From CAYFHQ01 sp964342805 (GTDB lineage Bacteria; Bacillota; Clostridia; Peptostreptococcales; Acidaminobacteraceae): a stretch of 42,682 bases of DNA. A program made the translations under genes and the position numbers. Under the pieces are notes generated by a model. That model was not told the DNA's origin and searched no databases. It worked only from the letters and a program-made list of their open reading frames with translations. This document shows positions 1-7,624 of this stretch, in pieces (positions within the stretch are counted from its first letter, which is position 1; each line of letters starts with the position of its first letter). The stretch spans positions 1 through 42,682 of the forward strand of contig CAYFHQ010000023.1 in the NCBI GenBank assembly GCA_964342805.1, in the 5' to 3' direction.

Positions 1-17
1 TTATATCATAACTTAGA

Positions 18-1568
18 TTGTTGAAAATGTGTCTAACCTTGTGTGTACATTATAGTTATTTCAGAGTATCAACTGATAAAGTTGAACAAAAGGAAAGCAT
101 CAAGAACCAAGAACTCATTTTTATGGACTACATCAAGAAGCAAGGCTTTGAGCTATGTAGGTTTTATATCGATGAGGGTATCACGGCAACAGGAAAAGAA
201 AAACGTCCCGCATTTGACCAAATGGCAAAGGATATTGATACTGGTGAGTTTGACATTATCATCGTAAAAGAGCTTTCGAGACTTGCACGTAATGTTGAAA
301 TTGCAAACTGGACTAAGCGAAAAGCCATTGATAAAGATGTTAGAATTCTCAGCATTGACAATCTAGTTGATACCTTTGATTCGGGTAAGAATATGATGTT
401 CAATACAATTGCCAATCAATATGAAATGGAAAGCAGAATGACGTCATCAAGAATCAAGGCTAGCTTTTTAGCAAAACAAAAGAATGGTCAGTTCATTGGT
501 TCAATTCCACCATATGGGTATGTTGTTAAGGACAAGAAGCTATTCAAACGTAATGACTATACCGAAGATGTAGTTAGAGAGATATTCTCTTTTTACCTTG
601 AAGATTGGGGACAAGAGAAAATCGCTAGATACCTTGATAAAAAAGGTTATCCAACACCCGCACAAGTTGCAGGGAAATCAAATGCTGGTCGCTTTTGGCA
701 CGGAACAACAGTCAAGAAGATTTTAACCAATTACCATTATCTTGGTCATTTGGTTCAACACAGAGAAACGTCAAAAGACATTTGTATAGCTACAAGAAAG
801 CAAGTGCCCAAAGAGGAAATGATTTGGGTTCGTGACACACATGAAGCAATCATTGATGAAGCAATCTTTAACCTTGTGCAAGAGAAAATCGAACACAAGA
901 AACGTGTTAAAGATGGCAATAGCAAAAGTAAGACAGTTCGTTCTTATGAGAACAGACACCTATTCACAGGATTTATATTCTGTGCTGAATGCGGTAGTCC
1001 TTACTGGTGGCGAACTAATACACACGGTTATTTATGTGGTTCTAGGCTCAAAAGAGGGCGAGTAGCTTGTGATAATGACATTATCAGAGAAAAACAACTG
1101 ATTAATCTTATCAAAAGAGATGTCAAAAGCTTCTTAACTGATGACATTAAAATCGATGTCGATAAGAAGCTACTTAAAGAGCAACAGAAATCTCAAAGGC
1201 AAATTGACTCTCTAACCAACAAAATCAATAATTTGAAGCGAAAGAATAAGAAGTACCTTGATTTACTAGCTGATGAAATCATTAGTAAAAGCGACTACAA
1301 AGAGTCTATTGCAATGAACAATGATGAAGTAAAAAAGCTTCAACAAGAGCTTAACACCTTATCATCTGAACTAAAAAAAGAGAGACTTGATATTAGCAGT
1401 ATCAAATCTCAACTTGAAGATGTTATTAAATTAGAAACATTCGACCGAGAACTCATTAACCTGTTAGTAAATCGAATCGAAGTTTCAAAATCGGGCGAGT
1501 TGAAAGTGTTCTACACTTTCTCTCACCCAAAAGTTTATAATCATAAAACAATGAAGTCAATAAGTTAA
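18..1568 (+). CDS. Large serine recombinase (site-specific integrase)
   Basis: Catalyses DNA integration and excision through a serine nucleophile. Domains in order: a resolvase-type catalytic domain (about residues 10-155) with the RVST motif, whose serine is residue 18, and a later SRLARN motif; the 'recombinase' DNA-binding domain (about 165-290); a zinc ribbon with Cys 322, 325, 340 and 351; and a Lys/Glu-rich coiled coil (about 385-465). The length of about 516 residues suits the large serine integrases of ICEs and phages. The start is uncertain: TTG at 18 or 21 and ATG at 27 are possible, none has a Shine-Dalgarno sequence, and an in-frame stop lies at 9-11. It converges on rlmD with a 4 bp gap. 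It is clearly more AT-rich than the genes that follow, which fits foreign DNA. The family call is firm; the precise element type cannot be seen from here. Confidence 0.93.
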   Translation: MLKMCLTLCVHYSYFRVSTDKVEQKESIKNQELIFMDYIKKQGFELCRFYIDEGITATGKEKRPAFDQMAKDIDTGEFDIIIVKELSRLARNVEIANWTKRKAIDKDVRILSIDNLVDTFDSGKNMMFNTIANQYEMESRMTSSRIKASFLAKQKNGQFIGSIPPYGYVVKDKKLFKRNDYTEDVVREIFSFYLEDWGQEKIARYLDKKGYPTPAQVAGKSNAGRFWHGTTVKKILTNYHYLGHLVQHRETSKDICIATRKQVPKEEMIWVRDTHEAIIDEAIFNLVQEKIEHKKRVKDGNSKSKTVRSYENRHLFTGFIFCAECGSPYWWRTNTHGYLCGSRLKRGRVACDNDIIREKQLINLIKRDVKSFLTDDIKIDVDKKLLKEQQKSQRQIDSLTNKINNLKRKNKKYLDLLADEIISKSDYKESIAMNNDEVKKLQQELNTLSSELKKERLDISSIKSQLEDVIKLETFDRELINLLVNRIEVSKSGELKVFYTFSHPKVYNHKTMKSIS

Positions 1569-1572
1569 ATCA

Positions 1573-2931
1573 CTATTTTATTTTTTTTAGCAACGTACAA
1601 ACCTCAACATGAGGCGTATGCGGAAACATATCCACACAAACCACCCTCTTCACCTCATAACCCGCTTCCTGACACTGGGCCAAGTTCTCAGCCAATGCCC
1701 GTGGACCACAGGAAATGTAGGTGATCCCCTTAACCCCATAAGACAAAATCTTGTCCAGGGCCTTGGGCGTAATGCCTGCCCGAGGTGGGTCCACCACAAT
1801 CACGTCTGGCTTGACGGTTACGTTCTCAAGTACCTTAAAGACGTCCCCTGCCAGGAAGTCACAGTTGTCGATCCCGTTCATGGCGGCGTTTTCCTTGGCT
1901 GCTTTCACAGCGTCTTCCACGATCTCGATGGCTGTCACGTGGCTGGCCTTGCGGGCCATGATCTGGGCAATGGTGCCCGTTCCACTGAAGAGGTCAAAAA
2001 CATTCCGGTCTTCAATGTGGTCCATATAGTCCATGGCTGTGTCATACAACAACTCCGCAGCAATGGGGTTGGTCTGGAAGAAGGAGTAGAAGGACACCTT
2101 GAAGCTCAGGTCGTAGAGCTTTTCCATATACCAGTCTCTGCCGTAGAGGATCTTGTAGTCCCCCTCCACCACGTTGGCGGTCATGTCGTTGACAATTTGT
2201 AGTATGCCAACAATCTCTCCCTGTAATTCTAGGCGCAGGAGCGCATCGATCCAAGGTTGTAGGTCGTGGTCTTCTATGGAACTGGTGGACAGACCCACCA
2301 GGATTTCTCCCGTCTTCTTTCCTTGGCGGATATTGAGGTTCCGAAGGAAGCCCTTGGTTCCCCGCATGAAGTCAAAATGACGAATACCCCGTTCCACAAA
2401 GTGGTCGTGGGTCGCTTTCAAAATGGCATTGAAGTCTGGACCACTGATCTTACACTGGTCCACGGTCACCACGTCATAGTGGCGACCCTTCTTGTGCATG
2501 CCCAGTTCCGTGGGTCCGTCCTTAAACTCGTCCCCAAAGGAGAATTCCATTTTATTCCGGTAGTCATAAATCACTGGAGAGGCCAGGACACCACCCCACT
2601 CGTAGCCTGTTACACCGTGGTCGGCCAGGAGCTTTTGGATCATGCCACCCTTCATTTCCAGTTGCTTTTCATAGGGTACTGTCTGACGGGCACAACCACC
2701 GCAACGGCCAAAGTGGGGGCAGAAGCTGTCCACTTCATAGTCCGCCCGCTCCACCACTTCCAGGAGCATACCCTCTGCTTTATCTTTACGATTCTTCTTA
2801 ATCCGGGTCCGGATGGTTTGACCTTCCAGGCCACCCTTTACAATGACTTTCTTGCCTTCAGCCACCCCAACACCCTTGGAGGGAAAGATCATGTCGGTCA
2901 CTTTTAGGTCGATTATATCCTTCTTTTTCAT
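1573..2931 (-). CDS. rlmD: 23S rRNA (uracil-5-)-methyltransferase, RlmD/RumA family
   Basis: SAM-dependent methylation of a uracil in 23S rRNA (U1939 by E. coli numbering). An N-terminal TRAM RNA-binding domain (about 1-60) is followed by the four iron-sulfur cluster cysteines C71, C77, C80 and C160. The SAM-binding DLFSGTGT motif is at about 313-320, DPPRAG at 381-386, and the catalytic cysteine in SCGP is C408. The length of 452 residues is normal. Firmicutes often carry paralogues (RlmCD) with dual specificity, so the exact target uridine is not certain. The gene is complete, but its 3' end appears to be the insertion site of the neighbouring recombinase element. Confidence 0.95.
   Translation of the reverse strand: MKKKDIIDLKVTDMIFPSKGVGVAEGKKVIVKGGLEGQTIRTRIKKNRKDKAEGMLLEVVERADYEVDSFCPHFGRCGGCARQTVPYEKQLEMKGGMIQKLLADHGVTGYEWGGVLASPVIYDYRNKMEFSFGDEFKDGPTELGMHKKGRHYDVVTVDQCKISGPDFNAILKATHDHFVERGIRHFDFMRGTKGFLRNLNIRQGKKTGEILVGLSTSSIEDHDLQPWIDALLRLELQGEIVGILQIVNDMTANVVEGDYKILYGRDWYMEKLYDLSFKVSFYSFFQTNPIAAELLYDTAMDYMDHIEDRNVFDLFSGTGTIAQIMARKASHVTAIEIVEDAVKAAKENAAMNGIDNCDFLAGDVFKVLENVTVKPDVIVVDPPRAGITPKALDKILSYGVKGITYISCGPRALAENLAQCQEAGYEVKRVVCVDMFPHTPHVEVCTLLKKIK
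1591..1614. other. Candidate attachment-site region in the 3' end of rlmD
   Basis: These bases encode the P-H-V-E-V-C-T-L stretch near the RlmD C-terminus. Elements carrying serine recombinases are known to insert near the 3' end of such uracil methyltransferase genes (rum/rumA, especially in streptococci). The recombinase gene ends only a few bases away, and the last codons of rlmD (1573-1590) are almost pure A/T, unlike the rest of the gene. I infer that the crossover lies here and that the element supplies the final codons. The partner site is outside the window. Confidence 0.45.
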
Positions 2932-3081
2932 GGTTCCTCATTCCTTACAAACACTACTATAGCCAGATCTATGCCAAGCGTGATTCCCACGCCTCTCGTC
3001 AGTCTCCTGTCCATCAAAACTTGGACAAGGTTATCGGGCTTTATTCTATCAAATCCCCCATTGAAAAGCCACTCTCCCGAC

Positions 3082-3112
3082 AAAAAATGAAAAACACCGG
3101 GGAGACCGGTGT
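3082..3112 (-). terminator. Intrinsic terminator
   Basis: On the minus strand a perfect 7-bp stem ACACCGG/CCGGTGT with a 5-base loop is followed by TTTTTCATTTTTT. It lies about 250 bases beyond the AraC stop codon, so it closes either that operon or a separate short transcript arising between 3115 and 3365. Confidence 0.85.
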
Positions 3113-3250
3113 CTTTCTTGGAATATTGTGAAGTTGTCTTTCGGGTCGACAACCTCCGGCCACCCTCTCGCAAGGAAGGTTCGGGATTGTACCTTGAGGG
3201 CAGGGAGGGGTAACCAGTGGAACACATGATATTGGATCATTCTTATGCGG

Positions 3251-3320
3251 GTAGTGTAAATAAAGGCGTCTCAGTCAGGGGAATGACTTTATTGAGAGTC
3301 GTTTTCATTTACACCCCTAC
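3251..3320. repeat. Long imperfect inverted repeat with a Fur-like core
   Basis: Outer arms GTAGTGTAAAT (3251-3261) and ATTTACACCCCTAC (3307-3320) pair with a 3-base bulge. Inside are a GTCA/TGAC hairpin around a GGGGAA loop and a 7-1-7 element TGAGAGT-C-GTTTTCA (3293-3307) that partly resembles a Fur box. No T-run follows on either strand, so it is not a normal terminator. Function unknown. Confidence 0.5.
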
Positions 3321-3365
3321 TTTACCACACGGCCCGAGCCAAGAACATAGACAAAATGCCAAGGT

Positions 3366-4202
3366 TCATGAAGTTTTCCCCAACTGCTCTCGGAAGTGTT
3401 TAGGGGCCATACCCACGTACTTTTTAAAGATGCGGCTGAAATGAAAAACGTCTTCATACCCAACCATCCTGGCCACGTCGGACACGGTCGTGTTGTTTTC
3501 CGCCAGCATTTCCTTGGACCGCTCCATCCTGTACTGGGTTAGATACTGCTTGGGGCTAATCCCCAAGTGCTTCTTAAAGAGATAATAAAAAGGTTTGGGT
3601 TCCATGCCCACCATGGCAGACAGGTTTTCCACCACGATGGTTTCCGTATAATGACTTTGGATGTACTTCTGCACTTGTTTCAGCTTTTCTTGGTCTGAGT
3701 CCCAGTGATAGCAGAGCCCATACTCAAGTACTGACACGATAATCCCTAGGAGGGCATGTTTGCTTTTCAGCCGGCTGAGAAGGGTCTGGTCCATATTGGA
3801 CTGGGTTAAGACTTGGACTTCATGGAGAATGCGGAGCATGTTGCGCTCACACAGGTTGACCACAAAGTGTTCCTTGTACAAGGGATGGTGCATAGACCGC
3901 TGGGTCTCCTGGGACCTGGGATGGTAGTGGATCAGGTAATAAGACCACGGCTGGTCCCCTAGCACTTTCTTGTCCAAGGATAGGTTTTCTCCTGCGAAGA
4001 GGATCTTACCTCGTTCCAGTACATATTCCTTACCGCCTACCCGATAAATGGCCTGGCCATGTATGGGAATGACAATGCCACAAACCCCTTCCATGGTATG
4101 GGTGCCAGTACGGACCTTGCCAGGGGTCACATCGATCTTGTAAGCCCCTGTGAGCTGTAATTCTGATGACAGGTACAAACGTAACATCCGGTGAAAGTCC
4201 AT
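3366..4202 (-). CDS. AraC-family transcriptional regulator
   Basis: DNA-binding regulator. The N-terminal half (about 1-150) is a cupin-like ligand-binding domain of the AraC_binding type. The C-terminal 100 residues carry the two helix-turn-helix motifs of the family, with the hallmark second-HTH region GYEDVFHFSRIFKKYVGMAP. The length of 278 is typical. The start ATG at 4202 has GGAG 7 bases upstream, overlapping the stop region of the membrane gene before it, so the two are one operon. The shared promoter carries a Fur box, so an iron- or heme-related role is likely, as for other iron-responsive AraC regulators. The ligand and targets cannot be read from sequence. Confidence 0.9.
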   Translation of the reverse strand: MDFHRMLRLYLSSELQLTGAYKIDVTPGKVRTGTHTMEGVCGIVIPIHGQAIYRVGGKEYVLERGKILFAGENLSLDKKVLGDQPWSYYLIHYHPRSQETQRSMHHPLYKEHFVVNLCERNMLRILHEVQVLTQSNMDQTLLSRLKSKHALLGIIVSVLEYGLCYHWDSDQEKLKQVQKYIQSHYTETIVVENLSAMVGMEPKPFYYLFKKHLGISPKQYLTQYRMERSKEMLAENNTTVSDVARMVGYEDVFHFSRIFKKYVGMAPKHFREQLGKTS

Positions 4203-4211
4203 GGATCGCTC

Positions 4212-4943
4212 CTATACAGGTATCGCCCTCTGAGGCACTTGCTTGGCTTCTTTAACCCGCTTCATTTTCATTACAAAGTAGGTTCCATAGATCATCAGGT
4301 AAACCAAGGTTCTTTCCAGTCGTGGGTCATGTAGACTCAAGGTCACATAGTGGACAAAGCACATGAAATAAAAGAGGTAGGACCACTTATGTAGTTTTTT
4401 CCAGGTGGCCCGCTTCATTTTTTTACGGACACGGATTGACGAGGTTATACCTAAAACGATCAATAGGACCGTGTTCACTAGGCCTGTCCAGGTCATTAGC
4501 TGCTGGGTCAGGCGGATGTTACCTTCGATCAAAGCTGTAATCCCATAGGGGGCCGACAGGGCCACATACAGCAGGGTATGGGGCAGATAGAAAATCGTTC
4601 CTAAAATAGATAAGTCCGTACGAATGGCCATGAGGGGCCCTCGAAGTTTATGGCCTGCTGGCAGGGCTCCTGCAAACATAACATAAATAAACATACTGGC
4701 TGGCAGGTAGCCACTAATGATACTCCGGATCATCCGGACCCACCACGCACTAAAGCTGACATCAATCACCCGTAGAAACACCATGGCTGCAACCACTGTG
4801 CTTACCAGAGAAATGATCCAGGCCCCTGCAAACCACTTGGTCCTGTTCTTTCTAATGGTTTTTCCCCACCGAAAGACCAATAGTCCTGTTAGTAGCAAGG
4901 ACAAAAACAGTTCAATTGTACCCTCTAAAAATACCTTTTCCAT
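4212..4943 (-). CDS. Ferric reductase-like / heme-binding integral membrane protein
   Basis: A 243-residue protein with about six hydrophobic segments. Histidines lie where heme b ligands would be expected: H122 in one membrane helix, and H185 and H198 thirteen residues apart in another, a spacing seen in ferric-reductase/YedZ(MsrQ)-type domains. There is no flavin or NAD domain, so electrons would have to come from a partner. It is the first gene after a Fur-controlled promoter and is followed 9 bp later by the AraC regulator. The ATG at 4943 has GGGGG upstream. A role in iron reduction or heme-linked electron transfer is inferred from the fold and the Fur box. Family assignment is moderate. 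Confidence 0.65.
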   Translation of the reverse strand: MEKVFLEGTIELFLSLLLTGLLVFRWGKTIRKNRTKWFAGAWIISLVSTVVAAMVFLRVIDVSFSAWWVRMIRSIISGYLPASMFIYVMFAGALPAGHKLRGPLMAIRTDLSILGTIFYLPHTLLYVALSAPYGITALIEGNIRLTQQLMTWTGLVNTVLLIVLGITSSIRVRKKMKRATWKKLHKWSYLFYFMCFVHYVTLSLHDPRLERTLVYLMIYGTYFVMKMKRVKEAKQVPQRAIPV

Positions 4944-4990
4944 GTTACCCCCGTTCTTACTTGTTCATTGTTATTGATAAGATGTATGTA

Positions 4991-5019
4991 ATGATAATCA
5001 TTCTCATAAACAATATCAA
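4991..5019 (-). promoter_or_regulatory. Promoter with overlapping Fur box
   Basis: On the minus strand, -35 TTGATA (5019-5014), a 17-bp spacer and -10 TATCAT (4996-4991). A near-perfect 7-1-7 Fur box TGATAAT-C-ATTCTCA sits at 4992-5006, covering the -10 and spacer. This places the membrane protein and AraC gene under iron-dependent repression. Confidence 0.88.
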
Positions 5020-5064
5020 TATCCTTTCCAATGTACAAGGCCAATCCAGGATTATGTCAAATTT

Positions 5065-5131
5065 TAAACAAAGAAAAACTGCAGGATGGCCTTCCTGGCA
5101 ATGACTTACCAGAAAACCCTACCTGCAGTTT
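5065..5131 (-). terminator. Intrinsic terminator with long stem-loop
   Basis: Arms AAACTGCAGG (5076-5085) and CCTGCAGTTT (5122-5131) are perfectly complementary. On the minus strand the hairpin is followed by TTTTTCTTTGTTT. It ends the antiporter operon. Confidence 0.82.
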
Positions 5132-5166
5132 GAATGCCTCCCCTATGAAGGGTAGATTCCACTTCC

Positions 5167-5856
5167 TTATGAACTTGAACCTTTCATTGTCGGCGGGGCG
5201 GCTGAATCCAGCTGAACAACATAATAAACGGACCGGTCTGTCCCCTTTTGGATCTGGATGGTTTCCAGGGCCCTTTCCGTGGACTCAATCAACCGGGACC
5301 GGGCCGCCCTTGTTCGTAGCCTTGCCTTGGCGTCAGTAATAAGCTGACGGACGGGCGCATCGTGTAAATGGTGCCATTTTTGCTGGTCCAGGGCAAACTG
5401 GTGGCGGAGGGAAAAGCCACAGCGCTTGATCAGCATAACCTTTTCCGCTGTCGCCAGGGCAATGTCATGGATGACTGCAAAGCCACCGGGCTTGAGCCAT
5501 TTTTTCATGGCCATCATGGCTGGAACAAAACCGGCTTGAATAAGGGTTTGGTCCAGCCAGGCAATGTCAAACTGTCCATAACCAGTAACCTGGTCTAGGC
5601 TGACCACCCTCCCCCCAGTGACTTGAGCCAACTCCGTCAGGGTGGGTTCGTGATGACAACCTGCCGAGACAATTTGGGGCTTGCCCAGTTTGGGCAGGAA
5701 GCCAAAGGCCTTGCGGGTGTAGGGAATAAAATTACTTTGGATCTTGTCCAGTTGTTTGCGGAACTCCCGTTCCACCCTGGTGATTATCTTCTGAGGGTTG
5801 CTGCCCTGGGATTCTTGAGGGTACCTTCTTCTTTTTTGTGCCATTTTTCCGTCCAT
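5167..5856 (-). CDS. Methyltransferase-like protein of unknown substrate
   Basis: A 229-residue protein with the outline of a class I SAM-dependent methyltransferase: a glycine-containing strand-loop (IVSAGCHHEP, about 64-73) where motif I would sit, an acidic residue at the end of the next strand (VVSLD), and a late LKPGGFAVIHD motif. The motif I region is divergent (no GxGxG), so SAM binding is not assured. The N-terminus is very basic. The frame overlaps the end of the antiporter gene by about 60-70 bp. ATG at 5844, preceded by GGACGG, is the better start; ATG at 5856 is also possible. It is last in the marR-antiporter operon. I do not recognise a specific function. Confidence 0.6.
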   Translation of the reverse strand: MDGKMAQKRRRYPQESQGSNPQKIITRVEREFRKQLDKIQSNFIPYTRKAFGFLPKLGKPQIVSAGCHHEPTLTELAQVTGGRVVSLDQVTGYGQFDIAWLDQTLIQAGFVPAMMAMKKWLKPGGFAVIHDIALATAEKVMLIKRCGFSLRHQFALDQQKWHHLHDAPVRQLITDAKARLRTRAARSRLIESTERALETIQIQKGTDRSVYYVVQLDSAAPPTMKGSSS

Positions 5857-6929
5857 TTCAGTAATAGAGGGGTTGCCACGGTGGACCCGATCACCAATAG
5901 AATGACCGCTGTAAAAACGTCTTGGCCGATCATGCCAGAGGCCCGGCCCAGGTTGGCCACAATGAGGGCTACTTCTGCCCGGGGGACCATGCTAATGCCG
6001 GCCTGGATAGACTCCAGCTTGCTAAAGCCTGCCAGCCTTGCCCCAATACCGGAACCGACGATCTTACTGATGATGCCCACGGCTGTGATAATAAGGGCCA
6101 GGTGGAGGTGTTCCAGCACAGACATGAGGTTGATCCCTAGGCCAATGTTGGCAAAGAACAAGGGGATAAAGAAGCCATGGCCGATCTTCTCAACCTCATG
6201 GTTGATCCTATGCTTGACCTGAGTCGTGGAGATGATGACACCCACAAAAAACGCGCCTATGATGGCTGCCATGCCCAGCTCAGATGCGAATATAGCAAAC
6301 ACAAGGGCCAGGATCATGGAAACGGCCAGGAGGTGTATTGCCCTCAGCCGGCTGATCTCAGCCTTATTGTCTTTTAAGAACTTTTTGATCATGCCACCGA
6401 CAATGATCATCATGATGAAGAAGGCGACGATCTTCATAACCAGGACCCAAACGTTGCCGTGGCCCTTGCCGAAAATACTCATGCCCATGGTGGACCGGAG
6501 TCGGCCCAGGTCACTGAGGGTCTGTACTGTGATCCCCATGGAGGTTGCAGTGAGAATCACACCCACGAAAATGGCCTCTGACAGGGTCACAGCGTCCTTG
6601 GCCAGGAACATGGCCCCCACACCCAGTACAAAGGGCATGACAACGCCACCGATAGCTATGGCTGATGATTTATCAAAGGAGTTTTTCAACTCTTCAAAGT
6701 CGGTTTCAAGGCCTGCCATGAACATGAGGAGAATGACGCCGATTTCAGACAGGTGGCCAATAAACTCTGTGGACTGGGCAATACCTAAAAGGGAGGGGCC
6801 CACAATAATCCCTCCTAGGATCTGGCCGAGGACCTTGGGTTGCCCCAGGTGTTTAAAGAGCATAGACCCTGCTCCAGCAGCCAATAATATGGTAACTAAG
6901 TTGATTAAGTATGACATATCGCCGTGCAT
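5784..6929 (-). CDS. Cation:proton antiporter (CPA2, NapA/KefB/GerN type)
   Basis: Integral membrane exchanger of Na+ or K+ for H+. It has about 10-12 hydrophobic segments. The family signature LGQPKVLGQILGGIIVGP is near the N-terminus and a glycine-rich GAFFVGV segment lies in the centre. The 381-residue length shows a bare transport domain, without the C-terminal TrkA/RCK module of full Kef proteins. The start ATG at 6929 has GGGAAG upstream; ATG at 6917 is an alternative. It lies 18 bp after the marR gene and shares its promoter, so expression probably responds to the MarR ligand. Confidence 0.9.
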   Translation of the reverse strand: MHGDMSYLINLVTILLAAGAGSMLFKHLGQPKVLGQILGGIIVGPSLLGIAQSTEFIGHLSEIGVILLMFMAGLETDFEELKNSFDKSSAIAIGGVVMPFVLGVGAMFLAKDAVTLSEAIFVGVILTATSMGITVQTLSDLGRLRSTMGMSIFGKGHGNVWVLVMKIVAFFIMMIIVGGMIKKFLKDNKAEISRLRAIHLLAVSMILALVFAIFASELGMAAIIGAFFVGVIISTTQVKHRINHEVEKIGHGFFIPLFFANIGLGINLMSVLEHLHLALIITAVGIISKIVGSGIGARLAGFSKLESIQAGISMVPRAEVALIVANLGRASGMIGQDVFTAVILLVIGSTVATPLLLKWTEKWHKKEEGTLKNPRAATLRR

Positions 6930-6947
6930 GTGCTTCCCTTACCTTTC

Positions 6948-7433
6948 TTACTGTCCATTGGACGCAGGAGTTGTATGCTCCTCGATATGGCCTTGGCCAC
7001 TTCCAATGGATTTTCCATATGCCTCTAAGCCTTTTTGCAAAAGGGCTGAAAATACTTCTTGTTCTTCGGGCTCCAGAACCGTCTCCATGATCCGGCCCAG
7101 TTCTTCAAAACTCACCATGTGGGCGTCCACCACCTGCCGTCCCAGGTCGGTGAGGACGATATAGGTCACCCGCTTGTCTTCCTCGCTGGGTTCCTTTTCA
7201 ACCAGGCCCATTTCTGTCAAGCGCTTGATCATGACCGTCACAGAGGAGTTGGCATAACCCAATTCCTTGGCCAGGTCTGACCCCGTCACTTGGTCGCCGT
7301 CCCGTATGACACCCAGGTATTCCAGTTGGGACACCGTCATATTCCGTAGGTTGTGAAAGGAGGGCTTGCTGAGTTTTTGGTCCATCCGCTCCTCCGTTAA
7401 AAAGTACATATCTTTCATAAGCTTAGTGATCAT
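6948..7433 (-). CDS. MarR-family transcriptional regulator
   Basis: A 161-residue winged-helix regulator. The HTH and wing are visible around residues 50-100 (SDLAKELGYANSSVTVMIKR, then MGLVEKEPSEEDKRVTYIVLT). The start ATG at 7433 has GAGGTGG upstream. It is first in an operon with the antiporter. A near-perfect palindrome between its promoter and its ribosome binding site suggests autorepression, as is usual for the family. The signal sensed is unknown. Confidence 0.93.
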   Translation of the reverse strand: MITKLMKDMYFLTEERMDQKLSKPSFHNLRNMTVSQLEYLGVIRDGDQVTGSDLAKELGYANSSVTVMIKRLTEMGLVEKEPSEEDKRVTYIVLTDLGRQVVDAHMVSFEELGRIMETVLEPEEQEVFSALLQKGLEAYGKSIGSGQGHIEEHTTPASNGQ

Positions 7434-7449
7434 GATTCCACCTCATTTT

Positions 7450-7472
7450 ATTTAGCTAGAGACTAACTAAAT
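7450..7472. promoter_or_regulatory. Probable MarR operator
   Basis: Palindrome with 10-bp arms ATTTAGCTAG and CTAACTAAAT around AGA, with one mismatch between arms. It lies just downstream of the -10 element and over the expected transcription start of the marR operon, an ideal place for autorepression. Confidence 0.8.
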
Positions 7473-7475
7473 AAT

Positions 7476-7504
7476 ACAATATGCTTTTTGAGACCAAAGT
7501 TCAA
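7476..7504 (-). promoter_or_regulatory. Promoter of the marR-antiporter operon
   Basis: Minus-strand -35 TTGAAC (7504-7499), a 17-bp spacer and -10 TATTGT (7481-7476), placed directly before the palindromic operator. Confidence 0.75.
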
Positions 7505-7547
7505 GGAAAATAAGAAGATCTTAAGAAGATTCACAGGGTGTTCACAA

Positions 7548-7595
7548 TTAAAAAAGGCCCCCCAGTCCGGGTTCCGAAGCCGTCCTGGGGTGGCC
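7548..7595 (-). terminator. Intrinsic terminator of the Fur-controlled short transcript
   Basis: On the minus strand a GC-rich hairpin with arms beginning GGCCACCCCAG and ending CTGGGGGGCC is followed by TTTTTT. It lies upstream of the marR promoter, so it ends a separate transcript coming from about 7758. Confidence 0.9.
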
Positions 7596-7624
7596 TAATA
7601 TTTGTCGACTATACCAACACGCGT

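Larger units (their letters stand above)
2932..3365. other. 434-bp intergenic region with structured elements
   Basis: I see no convincing protein gene. The stretch holds a terminator-like hairpin (3082-3112) and a long imperfect inverted repeat (3251-3320). The rlmD leader contains two small hairpins on the minus strand, one with TGTCCA/TGGACA arms and one with GCGTG/CACGC arms. Short minus-strand reading frames between 3049 and 3240 have no recognisable sequence and read through the terminator hairpin, so I do not call them. Confidence 0.6.

Noticed and set aside
2266..2907. Plus-strand open frame of 213 codons
   Set aside because: It is antisense to rlmD, which has all catalytic motifs; the plus-strand product has no recognisable features or ribosome binding site.
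2928..3240. Small minus-strand genes between the AraC gene and rlmD
   Set aside because: Two overlapping frames exist, but both run through the terminator hairpin and neither has a ribosome binding site or recognisable sequence.
3241..3325. TPP riboswitch on the minus strand
   Set aside because: GGGGTG, CTGAGA and ACCC occur in the right order, but ACCC lies 17 bases after CTGAGA instead of a few, and the conserved CCTGATCTGGATAAT and GCGTAGGG parts are missing.
6226..7164. Plus-strand open frame of 312 codons
   Set aside because: It mirrors the antiporter and marR genes; its composition (many Met, Pro, Thr) is typical of an antisense shadow.
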